From NCBI GenBank assembly GCA_018817645.1, contig JAHITK010000006.1:1-48589 (forward strand): a stretch of 48,589 nt of DNA, in the 5' to 3' direction. Of the stretch, positions 41,501 to 47,900 are shown in pieces; position 1 is the first letter of the stretch; each line of letters opens with the position of its first letter. The stretch comes from Patescibacteria group bacterium (GTDB taxonomy: Bacteria > Patescibacteriota > Minisyncoccia > Minisyncoccales > PEYH01). Made by a program: the position numbers and the translations under genes. The notes beneath the pieces were generated by a model. That model did not search any database. It had not been told where the DNA came from and saw only the letters and a list, made by a program, of their open reading frames with translations.

Positions 41501-41916
41501 CCGTAATGATTAAGGCCCTGCAAAGAAAAGGTCATATTGGCATTTTCCCGAACTTCCCAATCCAATTTTCCGAGATATTGGTCAACCCTGTCAACCGCTT
41601 CTTCGCTGGCCGCCACCGCTTCCCTTGTTATTCTCCTTTGCTCCCGGTAAAGGATATAGGCCCGGGCTGTTTCAGTAAGATTTTCCGCGATTAAAACCTC
41701 CTCCACGATATCCTGAACCTGCTCAACATTCGGAATTTCGCCTTCCTTAAAGCGCCGGCCCAAAATATCCGACACTTTTTTGGAAAGTTTTTTAGATAAA
41801 ACGCCATCCGCCTGGCCGGTCGCAGTGATGGCTTTATAAATGGCTTTGGCTATCTTTTCCTGTTCAAAATCAACAATACTCCCGTCCCTTTTTTTAACTT
41901 TAACAATCTTTGTCAT
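38593..41916 (-). CDS. nrdD: Class III anaerobic ribonucleotide reductase NrdD with an in-frame intein
   Basis: NrdD makes deoxynucleotides from ribonucleoside triphosphates in the absence of oxygen. The 1107-residue precursor has an N-terminal ATP-cone (1-95, KVKKRDGSIVDFEQEKIAKA), the reductase core, a C-terminal zinc site (CPVHGYIAGEHFKCPKC) and the glycyl-radical motif RVVGYIRP near the end. An intein of about 407 residues interrupts NSDMSPEDVRSM|CCRLRLNMKEL at residues 383-789; without it the protein is about 700 residues, the normal length. The intein inserts at a conserved active-site Cys, as inteins usually do. No class I or II enzyme is seen here, which suggests an anaerobic lifestyle. 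Confidence 0.95.
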   Translation of the reverse strand: MTKIVKVKKRDGSIVDFEQEKIAKAIYKAITATGQADGVLSKKLSKKVSDILGRRFKEGEIPNVEQVQDIVEEVLIAENLTETARAYILYREQRRITREAVAASEEAVDRVDQYLGKLDWEVRENANMTFSLQGLNHYGVSYIVKKYWLNKIYPKEIRQAVEHNDFHIHNLDTLGLYCAGWDLYDLLLRGFGGAPGKVESKPPKHFRAVLGQVVNFLYTVQGEIAGAVAFSNFDTLLAPFIRYDNLNYEQVKQSLQEFLFNMAVPTRVGFQNPFSNITLDLKPSPVFSRQPVIWGGKPQEETYGEFEEEMRIFDKALYETMIEGDKYGRPFHFPIPTINITKDFPWDGTVFDLIFEASAKYGINYFANYINSDMSPEDVRSMCLEGSQEILVRNSRKIKRLSVKEVAENYKDGEFDKEGWSECKKEGRIEGLSLNPKTLKLEWAPIKRFLKISDTRVVEISSVDGRKAIFSLNHPVAVYCQQGIVMKFAKDIKKGDYLLVIKRADEGVLSKKYQSIEEFSFNEDLAKILGYFVADGNYLFKNRKNYVHFGEPRGLQFTFKTGDLENLNLIRGLIKKVFNLDCKEKQDPKYNTYYLYVYNTKLARKFYNAGFKKYGRLPQILFNSPPDVIKSFLEFHFKGDGYDRRQEIHINDLELSRDLVLLYSLIGKPVTYKLRKKSQIIYLQHAKSKIKQGNGCINNPILAERLPGWMAVSTTKVPGLTKSRTTGSNTLEKYRAHTQESLKIKNSNIYLTRAQEIKIKKYKKPIEFYDIELQKNHLFLHSLGQISFNCCRLRLNMKELHNRGGGGLFGAGALTGSIGVVTINLPKIGYLSKTKKDFLEQLGKAMDLAKESLEIKRKTIENYIEKGLYPYSKYYLSGVKQARGAYYANHFSTIGLIGMNEALVNFLGEGVASNNGRKFSLEIMDFMRERLLRYQKETDHMYNLEATPGESTGYRLAQKDKEKYPDIVAAGTPEVPYYTNSSQLPVNYTDDVFEALKLQDELQCRYTGGTVLHIFAGERLSGAEAVKALVKNIFTKFKLPYITLTPTFSICPVHGYIAGEHFKCPKCVVEQPCEVYSRVVGYIRPVKQWNAGKQQEFKDRKVFNLKI
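39550..40770 (-). other. Intein with LAGLIDADG homing endonuclease inside NrdD
   Basis: The intein starts with CLEGSQEILVRNS (splicing block A), continues with block B (FSLNHPVAVYC), then two endonuclease motifs (ILGYFVADGNYL and EFHFKGDGYD), and ends with block F (IEFYDIELQKNHLFLHS) and block G (ISFN followed by the extein Cys). The usual penultimate His of block G is replaced by Phe; the terminal Asn and the +1 Cys are kept, so splicing may still be possible. Removal leaves a continuous NrdD sequence SMCCRLRL. Confidence 0.88.
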
Positions 41917-42014
41917 TGGCTTGATAGGATAAACTTGCCCGGTGAAGGAGCAAGTATTGTGTTTAATGTCTTTATATTACCTTAACTCCTGATTTCGGTC
42001 AAAAAGGGGTCTCT

Positions 42015-42179
42015 TGTGGAAAACTTTTACTTAACCCGCCCAAGGCGGGCTTGCCCGCCTTGGGCGAACCACTAAAAAATTACCAGGAAAAATTACGAGG
42101 CCGGGCCTCGTAGTGAGAATCCTCAATACTGGTGTGGCTTCCGACGTTTAACAGAAATTACGAGGCCGGGCCTCGTAAT
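42015..42179. repeat. REP pair copy H with an inserted hairpin; supplies a stop codon
   Basis: TGTGGAAAACTTTT is followed by a long hairpin (cgcccaaggcgggc/cccgccttgggcg), then aaattacc and palindromes at 42095-42111 and 42160-42176, both with the central G. The right end runs into the glycosyltransferase gene: its last six codons (LRGPAS) and its TAA stop are made of palindrome 2. Confidence 0.9.
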
Positions 42180-43279
42180 GGCAGATACATTTGGAAAAGT
42201 TTGTTAAAAACTTTTTCCCAGGCAAAATTTTTGGAAAATTCCAAAGATGCACTCCTTATTCTTTCCCTAATCTCCGCCTCGTCTAACAAGATATTCACTT
42301 TCTGAAAAATATCCGGCGCCTCTTTTGGCCTGGTCAAAAAGCCGTTTTCTCCGTCTTTTACCAGCGATTTTGAACCGCCGGCATCAGCCACCACTGGAAC
42401 AAGCCCGGAGGCCATGGCTTCAATGGTGACATTCCCGAATGTCTCTGTGGTTGACGGAAAAACGAATATATCTGAAGAAGCGTATGCCTGCGAAAGTTCA
42501 ATTCCTTCAATATGGCCAAGGAAGATGACACCGGGCATAAGTTGCTCTAATTCTTTGCGCACCGGCCCTTCGCCCGCAACGACCATTACAAAATCATTCC
42601 TTTTTGCCTTTAATAATTTGTATGCTTCCGCTAAAGTACGCAGGTCTTTCTCCCAAGTAAGGCGACAAACGCACAATAAAATTAATTTATTTTCATTTTG
42701 AATAATTTTTTGTCTCCAATCTGGCGAACGGAAAGAAATGTCAAAATTGACAAAATCCACTCCCCAAGGAATGGTTAGGACATTTGGTATCCGATGGTCA
42801 ATAAGTTCCTGCGCCATAACTTGCGAAGGGGTGGTGGTAAAACTCATCTGTTTATACAACCTCCTCAACAAAAACCAAGCGAATGGTCTAAGAAAACCGA
42901 GATTATAGTAGACGAAATATTTACAAAAATCGGTATTATGAGTGGCGACAATCGGAATACGGCGTCTCTTGGCGTATTTTAAAGCGGACCAGGCAATAGT
43001 ATCCGGACTGTGAAGGTGGATGATGTCCGGCTTAAATTCGTCCAGTTGCTTTTGAAACTTCCTGGTGCCGGGCAAAGAAAGACGATAAGCCCTATAAAGC
43101 GGGAATACTATTGAAGGAATCTTGATAACCGGGACCGGAGACAGAGAAACATCCTCTGCCCAGCCAGTAATAATAATGGATTGGACGCCTTTTTTAAGGC
43201 CTTCATTTATAAGAGATAAAAGCACGCGGGTCACGCCGTCTTCTTTTTTGAGAGTGCCGATAAAATAAGCGATTTTCAT
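42158..43279 (-). CDS. GT4-family glycosyltransferase
   Basis: The start is taken at the ATG of MKIAYFIGTLKKEDGVTRVL (43279), nine codons into the track ORF. The 373-residue product has two Rossmann-like halves of GT-B fold: the N-terminal GVTRVLLSLINEGLKKG Gly-rich loop, HLHSPDTIAW and ATHNTDFCKY. The C-terminal half has LLCVCRLTWEKDLRTLAEAY and the donor-binding SDIFVFPSTTETFGNVTIEAMASGLVPVVA with the E-x7-E motif of retaining GT4 enzymes. It probably transfers a sugar or phospho-inositol/mannose-like unit onto a lipid; substrate is not deducible. The C-terminus LRGPAS and stop come from REP copy H, so the original end was replaced. Confidence 0.92.
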   Translation of the reverse strand: MKIAYFIGTLKKEDGVTRVLLSLINEGLKKGVQSIIITGWAEDVSLSPVPVIKIPSIVFPLYRAYRLSLPGTRKFQKQLDEFKPDIIHLHSPDTIAWSALKYAKRRRIPIVATHNTDFCKYFVYYNLGFLRPFAWFLLRRLYKQMSFTTTPSQVMAQELIDHRIPNVLTIPWGVDFVNFDISFRSPDWRQKIIQNENKLILLCVCRLTWEKDLRTLAEAYKLLKAKRNDFVMVVAGEGPVRKELEQLMPGVIFLGHIEGIELSQAYASSDIFVFPSTTETFGNVTIEAMASGLVPVVADAGGSKSLVKDGENGFLTRPKEAPDIFQKVNILLDEAEIRERIRSASLEFSKNFAWEKVFNKLFQMYLPLRGPAS

Positions 43280-43390
43280 ACAAAAATTTTTTAATTCTGC
43301 TGCCATAACTCTTTTTTCCCCGGTTCTTTACCAAAAAATCGCCTCTTTATTCCAATCTTATTCCAAAAATCGGCGATTTTTGCTATCTCG

Positions 43391-43477
43391 CTATTTTTTC
43401 TTCCTCTTCTTTTTAATAATGCCTCTTTTCTTTAATTTTCTAATAAGTCGTTTTTGATTTCTCCATCCGATTCCCAT
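43391..43477 (-). CDS. 28-residue highly basic micro-ORF, copy 1
   Basis: The product, MGIGWRNQKRLIRKLKKRGI and then eight more mostly Lys/Arg residues, has 15 Lys/Arg in 28 positions and one predicted helix. It is too short for the ORF track. A paralogue (45154-45240) is identical in the first 20 residues while third codon positions differ (cga/cgg, gga/ggt, atc/att), the pattern of protein-level selection. It has no Shine-Dalgarno. It resembles in size and composition the tiny ribosomal proteins (bTHX, eL41, COX24-domain proteins), but I cannot align it with any of them with confidence. It lies between the toxin-antitoxin pair and the glycosyltransferase. Confidence 0.6.
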   Translation of the reverse strand: MGIGWRNQKRLIRKLKKRGIIKKKRKKK

Positions 43478-43593
43478 ATTGTAAAAATTAATAATTATTT
43501 ATCCGAACTAAAGCCCGATATCCTGTCAAGGAGTTAACCTTTGGCAAATTTAACCTTTGATAAAAACTGGCAACCAAAAAACTTTAAGGTAAA

Positions 43594-43860
43594 TTATCTT
43601 TTTTTATAAGTATTGGTAGAGCGTCTCTCAACCCTAAAAACCTCAACAGATTTTTCACTCGGAAATACTTCATAAAGAATCCTGTATGTGCCAACTCTTA
43701 TTCGCCAGACATTATCTTCTCCTTTAATCTTCTCAATGTCTCCCTGATAGGGGTTTGTTTGAAATTCTTCCAAAACAAACAAAAGACGGTTTGCGTCTTG
43801 TTTGGGGAATCGCTTCATTGATTTTAAGGCACTGTGGGCAATTTTAACCTTCCATCTCAT
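43594..43860 (-). CDS. RelE/ParE-family toxin
   Basis: The 88-residue product has the RelE fold: KVKIAHSALKSMKRFPKQDA at the start, then NPYQGDIEKIKGEDNVWRIRVGTYRILYEVF. This includes the conserved W-R-I-R-V-G-x-Y-R-I-L-Y-E strand. The C-terminal VEVFRVERRSTNTYKKR is basic, as in ribosome-dependent mRNA interferases of this family. The typical catalytic Arg/Lys positions are occupied, but the nuclease residues cannot be fixed by eye. It overlaps the antitoxin gene by 17 bases, the classic toxin-antitoxin order antitoxin first. Confidence 0.9.
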   Translation of the reverse strand: MRWKVKIAHSALKSMKRFPKQDANRLLFVLEEFQTNPYQGDIEKIKGEDNVWRIRVGTYRILYEVFPSEKSVEVFRVERRSTNTYKKR

Positions 43861-44062
43861 TCTTTAATTGAGAGAGAGTTAAATATTTTCCTTCTCGAAT
43901 TTCTTTTCGTCCGGCTTTGATCGCTTTCTTTTCAGATAAAGTCGACTCCACCAAAGAAATAATTTTTTTCAAGCGCAAAAACTCCTCGTATTCATCTCGG
44001 GGCATTACCACTAAATCTCCTGTCTTTGATAAATCTCTTGGAATAGCAATGACTTTGTTCAT
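43844..44062 (-). CDS. Antitoxin of the RelE-type pair
   Basis: The start is taken at the ATG of MNKVIAIPRDLSKTGDLVVM, eight codons inside the track ORF, giving 72 residues. The N-terminal strand-rich part (VIAIPRDLSKTGDLVVMPRDEYEEFLRLKK) resembles AbrB/Phd-type DNA-binding antitoxins, and the C-terminal helix (LTLSQLKNEMEG) should wrap around the toxin. A 23-base perfect palindrome about 85 bases upstream is the likely operator. Confidence 0.8.
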   Translation of the reverse strand: MNKVIAIPRDLSKTGDLVVMPRDEYEEFLRLKKIISLVESTLSEKKAIKAGRKEIREGKYLTLSQLKNEMEG

Positions 44063-44145
44063 TATTCTTAATATTAACAAATCCAAATAAAGTGGTCAAT
44101 GTCTGAGCTCCCGTTATAGGCCGCTTTTAATTTCTGTGTCAAATC

Positions 44146-44168
44146 TGTCAAAGGTTAAACCTTTGACA
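44146..44168 (-). promoter_or_regulatory. Probable operator of the toxin-antitoxin operon
   Basis: tgtcaaaggttaaacctttgaca is a perfect 23-base palindrome upstream of the antitoxin start. The half site aacctttg occurs twice more just beyond the toxin stop (43536-43543 and 43552-43559), so the module is bracketed by the same word. Confidence 0.65.
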
Positions 44169-44256
44169 AAAGTCCTGCCATAAAAAATACTAACATCGCA
44201 ATCTATCTCCCAGCAAAATCTTCATAGTCGAGGAAGGATCTTTTTTGAAACCTTCT

Positions 44257-45114
44257 TTAATTTGTATCCGATCTTTCGCCAGGCAAAATGCTTTCTATCT
44301 CTATTTTTTTCAAATCTTCATAAAGTAAAAACAGAAAGGTTAATATAAAGAAAAGCAGAAAAATGTTTAAAATCCCATCAGGGATATAGCCATAAGGCAC
44401 TAAACCAAACGCTGCGCCTCCTAACCAAGCGATTCCTCCGATAAATATGCTCATCACAAATAACCGCCAAAAAACGCTTCCCCAATTTCCTTTTAATAAT
44501 TGTTTGCTTCTCACAAGGGCCACCGTGCCCTTCAAATTTTCTGCTACTAAAATAGGTATGGCTAATACAAACCATGTCCAAACTATAAGAGACCATACTG
44601 CGGCGGCGATAAGAAGAGGGATAAAAAGCAATGTTGGCGCAGAAACAATGCTCATTAATAAAACTATTATGAAGCCCAATTCAGCAAGGATGCTCTGTAA
44701 TAAAAGAATCCAAAATAGAGAGTGGATTTTCTTCCATCCCTTTTTTAATGATTCTTTAACCCCTCTTCTCTGCTTTCTTCCTTCTACGGCATAAACTATT
44801 GCAAGTAGAGGCCAAAGCTCAACAAATACAAGCACCAGTAAAAGGATAATTGCTATAAGGATTGGTATAAACCATTTTCCTAATGATAGAGCGAACGCTA
44901 AAGACAAAAAGCCGGCTATAGACATAAAAGCGATAACAATATAACCCAAGATTGAAATAACCGCTACGCCTAAAAAGGTCCTTATCCTATCTTTACAAAC
45001 CCTAAAACTTTCCTTAAAAAGTTCCCCAACCCCAGATAGTTTTCGTGTTTCCCGTGGCCGAAAAGGGGTTGAAGGCGTTGTGATTTGATTATTAGAAAAT
45101 CCTTGTTCATCCAT
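44257..45114 (-). CDS. Polytopic membrane protein of unknown function
   Basis: The 285-residue protein has a polar N-terminal tail (about 35 residues, Pro/Thr-rich) and about six hydrophobic helices, with LFKESFRVCKDRIRTFLGVA before the first. The pattern RKQRRGVKESLKKGWKKIHS between helices resembles the DUF975/glycerophosphoryl-diester-membrane and YciC-like integral proteins, where a short amphipathic helix repeats before pairs of membrane helices (also LVRSKQLLKGNWGSVFWRLF). No catalytic motif is visible and no family can be assigned with confidence. It lies between the antitoxin and micro-ORF copy 2, close to ftsZ, but no functional link is evident. Confidence 0.7.
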   Translation of the reverse strand: MDEQGFSNNQITTPSTPFRPRETRKLSGVGELFKESFRVCKDRIRTFLGVAVISILGYIVIAFMSIAGFLSLAFALSLGKWFIPILIAIILLLVLVFVELWPLLAIVYAVEGRKQRRGVKESLKKGWKKIHSLFWILLLQSILAELGFIIVLLMSIVSAPTLLFIPLLIAAAVWSLIVWTWFVLAIPILVAENLKGTVALVRSKQLLKGNWGSVFWRLFVMSIFIGGIAWLGGAAFGLVPYGYIPDGILNIFLLFFILTFLFLLYEDLKKIEIESILPGERSDTN

Positions 45115-45153
45115 AATAATTGTTATAATTAATTATTTTTATAAGTTTAACAT

Positions 45154-45240
45154 TTATTTCTTCTTCGGCCGTCTTTTCACGATGCCTCTTTTCTTTAATT
45201 TTCTAATAAGCCGTTTTTGATTTCTCCATCCAATACCCAT
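45154..45240 (-). CDS. 28-residue highly basic micro-ORF, copy 2
   Basis: MGIGWRNQKRLIRKLKKRGI is identical to copy 1 and the tail is VKRRPKKK instead of IKKKRKKK. The 1.7-kb separation, synonymous differences and conservative tail changes argue for a real protein rather than a DNA repeat. There is no visible Shine-Dalgarno. It lies between a hairpin that follows ftsZ and the membrane protein gene, so it may be expressed from the ftsZ transcript. Confidence 0.6.
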   Translation of the reverse strand: MGIGWRNQKRLIRKLKKRGIVKRRPKKK

Positions 45241-45249
45241 ATTGATTAA

Positions 45250-45264
45250 CCCGCCCGAGGCGGG
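45250..45264 (-). terminator. GC-rich hairpin downstream of ftsZ
   Basis: cccgcc/ggcggg with a three-base loop follows the ftsZ stop by about 45 bases. On the minus strand it is followed by TTAATCAAT, not by a T-run, so it may stabilise or weakly terminate the transcript. Confidence 0.5.
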
Positions 45265-45275
45265 CAAGTGATTAA

Positions 45276-45312
45276 TGATTATTGATTATTGATTATTGAT
45301 TATTGATTATTC
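45276..45312. repeat. Heptanucleotide microsatellite (tgattat)n at the ftsZ stop codon
   Basis: About five copies of tgattat run directly into the TAA stop of ftsZ. On the coding strand each unit contains TAA, so all three frames end within the repeat. Confidence 0.8.
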
Positions 45313-46236
45313 CACTCCGGCCGCAATCAAGGTGATTTTCACTTCATTGGGTTTGAGTTTTCGGTCTTCTATGGCGCCGAAAATAACGCGGGTGGCAGAA
45401 GAATTTTTGGTGATAATCTTAGCGGCCTGCTGGACTTCTGTTAAAGATAAATTCTTCCCGCCGGTAATATTGAACAAAACTTTTCTTGCGCCTTGAATGC
45501 CGAAATCCAAAAAAGAAGAGTGAATTGCCATATCAGCGGCTTTCACAATCTTATCGTCTCCCTCTGCCTTGCCTACTCCGAAAAGGGCATTGCCCGAATT
45601 GCTCATTATTGCCTTAACATCCGCAAAATCCACATTGATAATGCCCGGCCTGACTATCAAGTCGGAGATACCCTGCACCGCCTGCCTTAAAACCTCGTCG
45701 CAAATCCAGAAAGCGGAAAGAAGCGTGGTCTTCTCGTCTATTTGGGCGAGAAGTTTGTCATTAGGTATGACGAAAAGGGTATCCACCCTGCTTTTTATTC
45801 TCCCCTGACCCATTTTGGCAATCGCTCTTCTTTGGGCTCCTTCAAAAGAAAAGGGCAAAGTGACCGCCCCGATTGTCAAAGCACCAAGTCCTTTGGCAAT
45901 TTCTGCCACCAAGGGAGCCGCTCCGGTTCCGGTCCCGCCTCCCAGACCGCAGACAACAAAAACAATATCGCTCCCTTTCAGCGCCCCCTCTATCAGTCCC
46001 CGGCTTTCCTCTGCCGCCTCCTTCCCTATCCTTGGGTTCATTCCGGCCCCGAGCCCCCGGGTCAATTTTTCCCCGATTTGAATTTTCTTATGGGCTTTTG
46101 TTTTCTTTATATCCTGCGCATCGCAATTAAGGGCGATCAATTCCACGCCCTGAACTTTGCATTTAGCCATCCGGGAGATGGCATTTCCTCCCGAACCGCC
46201 CACGCCCACTACTTTTATTCTCGCGCCTGTTTTCAT
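45307..46236 (-). CDS. ftsZ: Cell-division GTPase FtsZ, short form without C-terminal tail
   Basis: FtsZ polymerises into the division ring. The 309-residue product has VVGVGGSGGNAISRM, the tubulin signature VCGLGGGTGTGAAPLVAEIA, LPFSFEGAQRRAIAKMG, DADVKA-like NVDFADVKAIM and the C-terminal GTPase-activating domain ending ITLIAAGVE. The protein stops there: the flexible linker and the conserved C-terminal peptide that bind FtsA and other partners are missing, and typical FtsZ has 350-400 residues. The stop lies in a microsatellite that contains stops in every frame, so a simple frameshift does not hide a tail. It follows ftsA by ten bases in one operon. The GTP-binding residues look intact. 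Confidence 0.92.
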   Translation of the reverse strand: MKTGARIKVVGVGGSGGNAISRMAKCKVQGVELIALNCDAQDIKKTKAHKKIQIGEKLTRGLGAGMNPRIGKEAAEESRGLIEGALKGSDIVFVVCGLGGGTGTGAAPLVAEIAKGLGALTIGAVTLPFSFEGAQRRAIAKMGQGRIKSRVDTLFVIPNDKLLAQIDEKTTLLSAFWICDEVLRQAVQGISDLIVRPGIINVDFADVKAIMSNSGNALFGVGKAEGDDKIVKAADMAIHSSFLDFGIQGARKVLFNITGGKNLSLTEVQQAAKIITKNSSATRVIFGAIEDRKLKPNEVKITLIAAGVE

Positions 46237-46246
46237 TATTCAGCAA

Positions 46247-47470
46247 TCAGGGGATAAAAACCCTGAAAAGCTTTTTAATTTTCGAACCAAATCCATTGCT
46301 AAAGAAAGAATTATCTCCTCCCCCTTCTCCCAATCCGCTTAATATCAGCCCGCATAAAACACTGTAACTAAGATTTTCTTCCAAGCCGAAGAAATTTTTG
46401 ATAACGCCCTTCCGCACCGGCAATTCCAATTCGCTTTTCGCGAAATTAACGATTCCCGGCAATTTAGCGCCGCCGCCGGCCAAAATCACGCCAGCCGGAA
46501 GCGCCTTTTGTTTGCCTATCTTTTTCAATTCTTTGTTTATTAAATCAAAAATTTCTGTCACTCTGGCCCGACCGGCTTTAATCATTTTTTTAGTATCAAA
46601 AACAAACTCTTCCTCTTTATTTATGCTGATTTTCTCCTTTTTCGTCTTATTTTGGAAAATATATGAACCAAACTTGCTCTTAATCTCTTCGGCGACGTTT
46701 ATATCCGCCTGCAGGGCAATCGCTATATCCCGGGTAATATGAGCGGACCCGACCGGCAAAACAGCCAAATGAATCAGGTTTCTATCCTCAAACACCGCCA
46801 ATCCCGTTGTCTCGGCTCCAATATCTATAAGGGCTGTGCCTAACTCCTTCTGCTGGGGAGTCAAAAGCGCCCTGGCAGACGCCAAAGGAGAGGGAATAAC
46901 TTCAGCGATTCTCTCGACTCCGGCTGCCATTACGGCCTCAACGAGCTTATTCAAATAGGGGGAGAAGGCGCACACTGCCAAAGCATTTACTTCCAGCTTG
47001 ATTCCTTTCATCCCGACAACATCTTTAAGTCCGGCTTCGCTGTCCACGATAAACTCCTTGGGAAAAGTGTCCAGAATCTCCTGATTGGAAGTGAGATTGG
47101 CCAGAATATTTGTTTTCGCCTCTTCCGTCACCCTATCCATATCGTCTGGCGAAACCCTTTGGTCCGCTCTGGAAATTGCCACTGCGCCATGCCCGTGTTC
47201 GGAGATAATATGAGCGCCTCCGATATTAATAAAAACATCTTTGATGCGATGGGGCCTGACCTCGTTATTGAGTTTCGTTAAAACATGATTGATTTTGTCA
47301 GAAACCACATCAGCGTCTATCACCACTCCTCTTTTCATGCCGTCGGACAGCACGCTCGCAATCGAAAGCACCGCCACCTTTTCCCCCTCTCTTTTTCTCT
47401 GGGCAACCATTCCTTTGATATACCCAGAACCAATGTCAAGCGCGCTTACTATGTTATGAGTCCGAGCCAT
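46247..47470 (-). CDS. ftsA: Cell-division actin-like protein FtsA
   Basis: FtsA tethers FtsZ filaments to the membrane. The 407-residue product starts NIVSALDIGSGYIKGMVAQ (phosphate 1 motif), has the 1C domain with VINIGGAHI-like VFINIGGAHIISEHGHGAVA, phosphate 2 in GTALIDIGAETTGLAVF, and the adenosine motif in GVILAGGGAKLPGI. It ends with the amphipathic helix FGSKIKKLFRVFIP, the membrane-targeting sequence. The usual binding site for the FtsZ tail has no visible partner here because FtsZ lacks this tail. It lies between ybeY and ftsZ with short gaps. Confidence 0.94.
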   Translation of the reverse strand: MARTHNIVSALDIGSGYIKGMVAQRKREGEKVAVLSIASVLSDGMKRGVVIDADVVSDKINHVLTKLNNEVRPHRIKDVFINIGGAHIISEHGHGAVAISRADQRVSPDDMDRVTEEAKTNILANLTSNQEILDTFPKEFIVDSEAGLKDVVGMKGIKLEVNALAVCAFSPYLNKLVEAVMAAGVERIAEVIPSPLASARALLTPQQKELGTALIDIGAETTGLAVFEDRNLIHLAVLPVGSAHITRDIAIALQADINVAEEIKSKFGSYIFQNKTKKEKISINKEEEFVFDTKKMIKAGRARVTEIFDLINKELKKIGKQKALPAGVILAGGGAKLPGIVNFAKSELELPVRKGVIKNFFGLEENLSYSVLCGLILSGLGEGGGDNSFFSNGFGSKIKKLFRVFIP

Positions 47471-47474
47471 GTTG

Positions 47475-47891
47475 TTATTTTTTAAAAAAAGTTAAATATT
47501 CTTGCTCTTTGGCCTGCATAATTTTTGCCTCTTTTTGGTCTTTATGGTCATAGCCCAAAAGATGCAAAAGGCCGTGGATGAAAATATGCGGCAAACCGGT
47601 TTTTTTATCAAAACGGATTTCCGAAGGGCAAATTATTATTTCTCCCAAGCTCCTTGGCAGACCGGCCAGTTCCTCCGGATAATTGTCGCTCGCAAAAGAC
47701 AACACATCTGTGGACTCATCTTTCCCCCGATAAATGCGGTTTAATTCCGCCATCCTGGCTTTATTTGCAAAAACCACAGAAACATTCCATTCCTCTGCCG
47801 GTCTTTCTGTTTTCAAAACCTTTTCTCCTATTCTTCTTAATAACCTTTTATCTATGATAGAAGATTTGGTAAGGTTATTAATTTCAATCAT
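47475..47891 (-). CDS. ybeY: Endoribonuclease YbeY (16S rRNA maturation)
   Basis: YbeY is a metal-dependent endoribonuclease that processes the 16S rRNA 3' end and helps ribosome quality control. The 138-residue product has the defining zinc motif HGLLHLLGYDHKDQKEA (HGxLHLxGYDH) and the upstream strand LGEIIICPSEIRFDKKTG. SVVFANKARMAELNRIYRGKDESTDVLSF is the conserved N-terminal half. Its length is normal. It lies between yqeY and ftsA, with spacings of 9 and 4 bases, so translation-quality and division genes share a transcript. Confidence 0.94.
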   Translation of the reverse strand: MIEINNLTKSSIIDKRLLRRIGEKVLKTERPAEEWNVSVVFANKARMAELNRIYRGKDESTDVLSFASDNYPEELAGLPRSLGEIIICPSEIRFDKKTGLPHIFIHGLLHLLGYDHKDQKEAKIMQAKEQEYLTFFKK

Positions 47892-47900
47892 ATAATAGAA

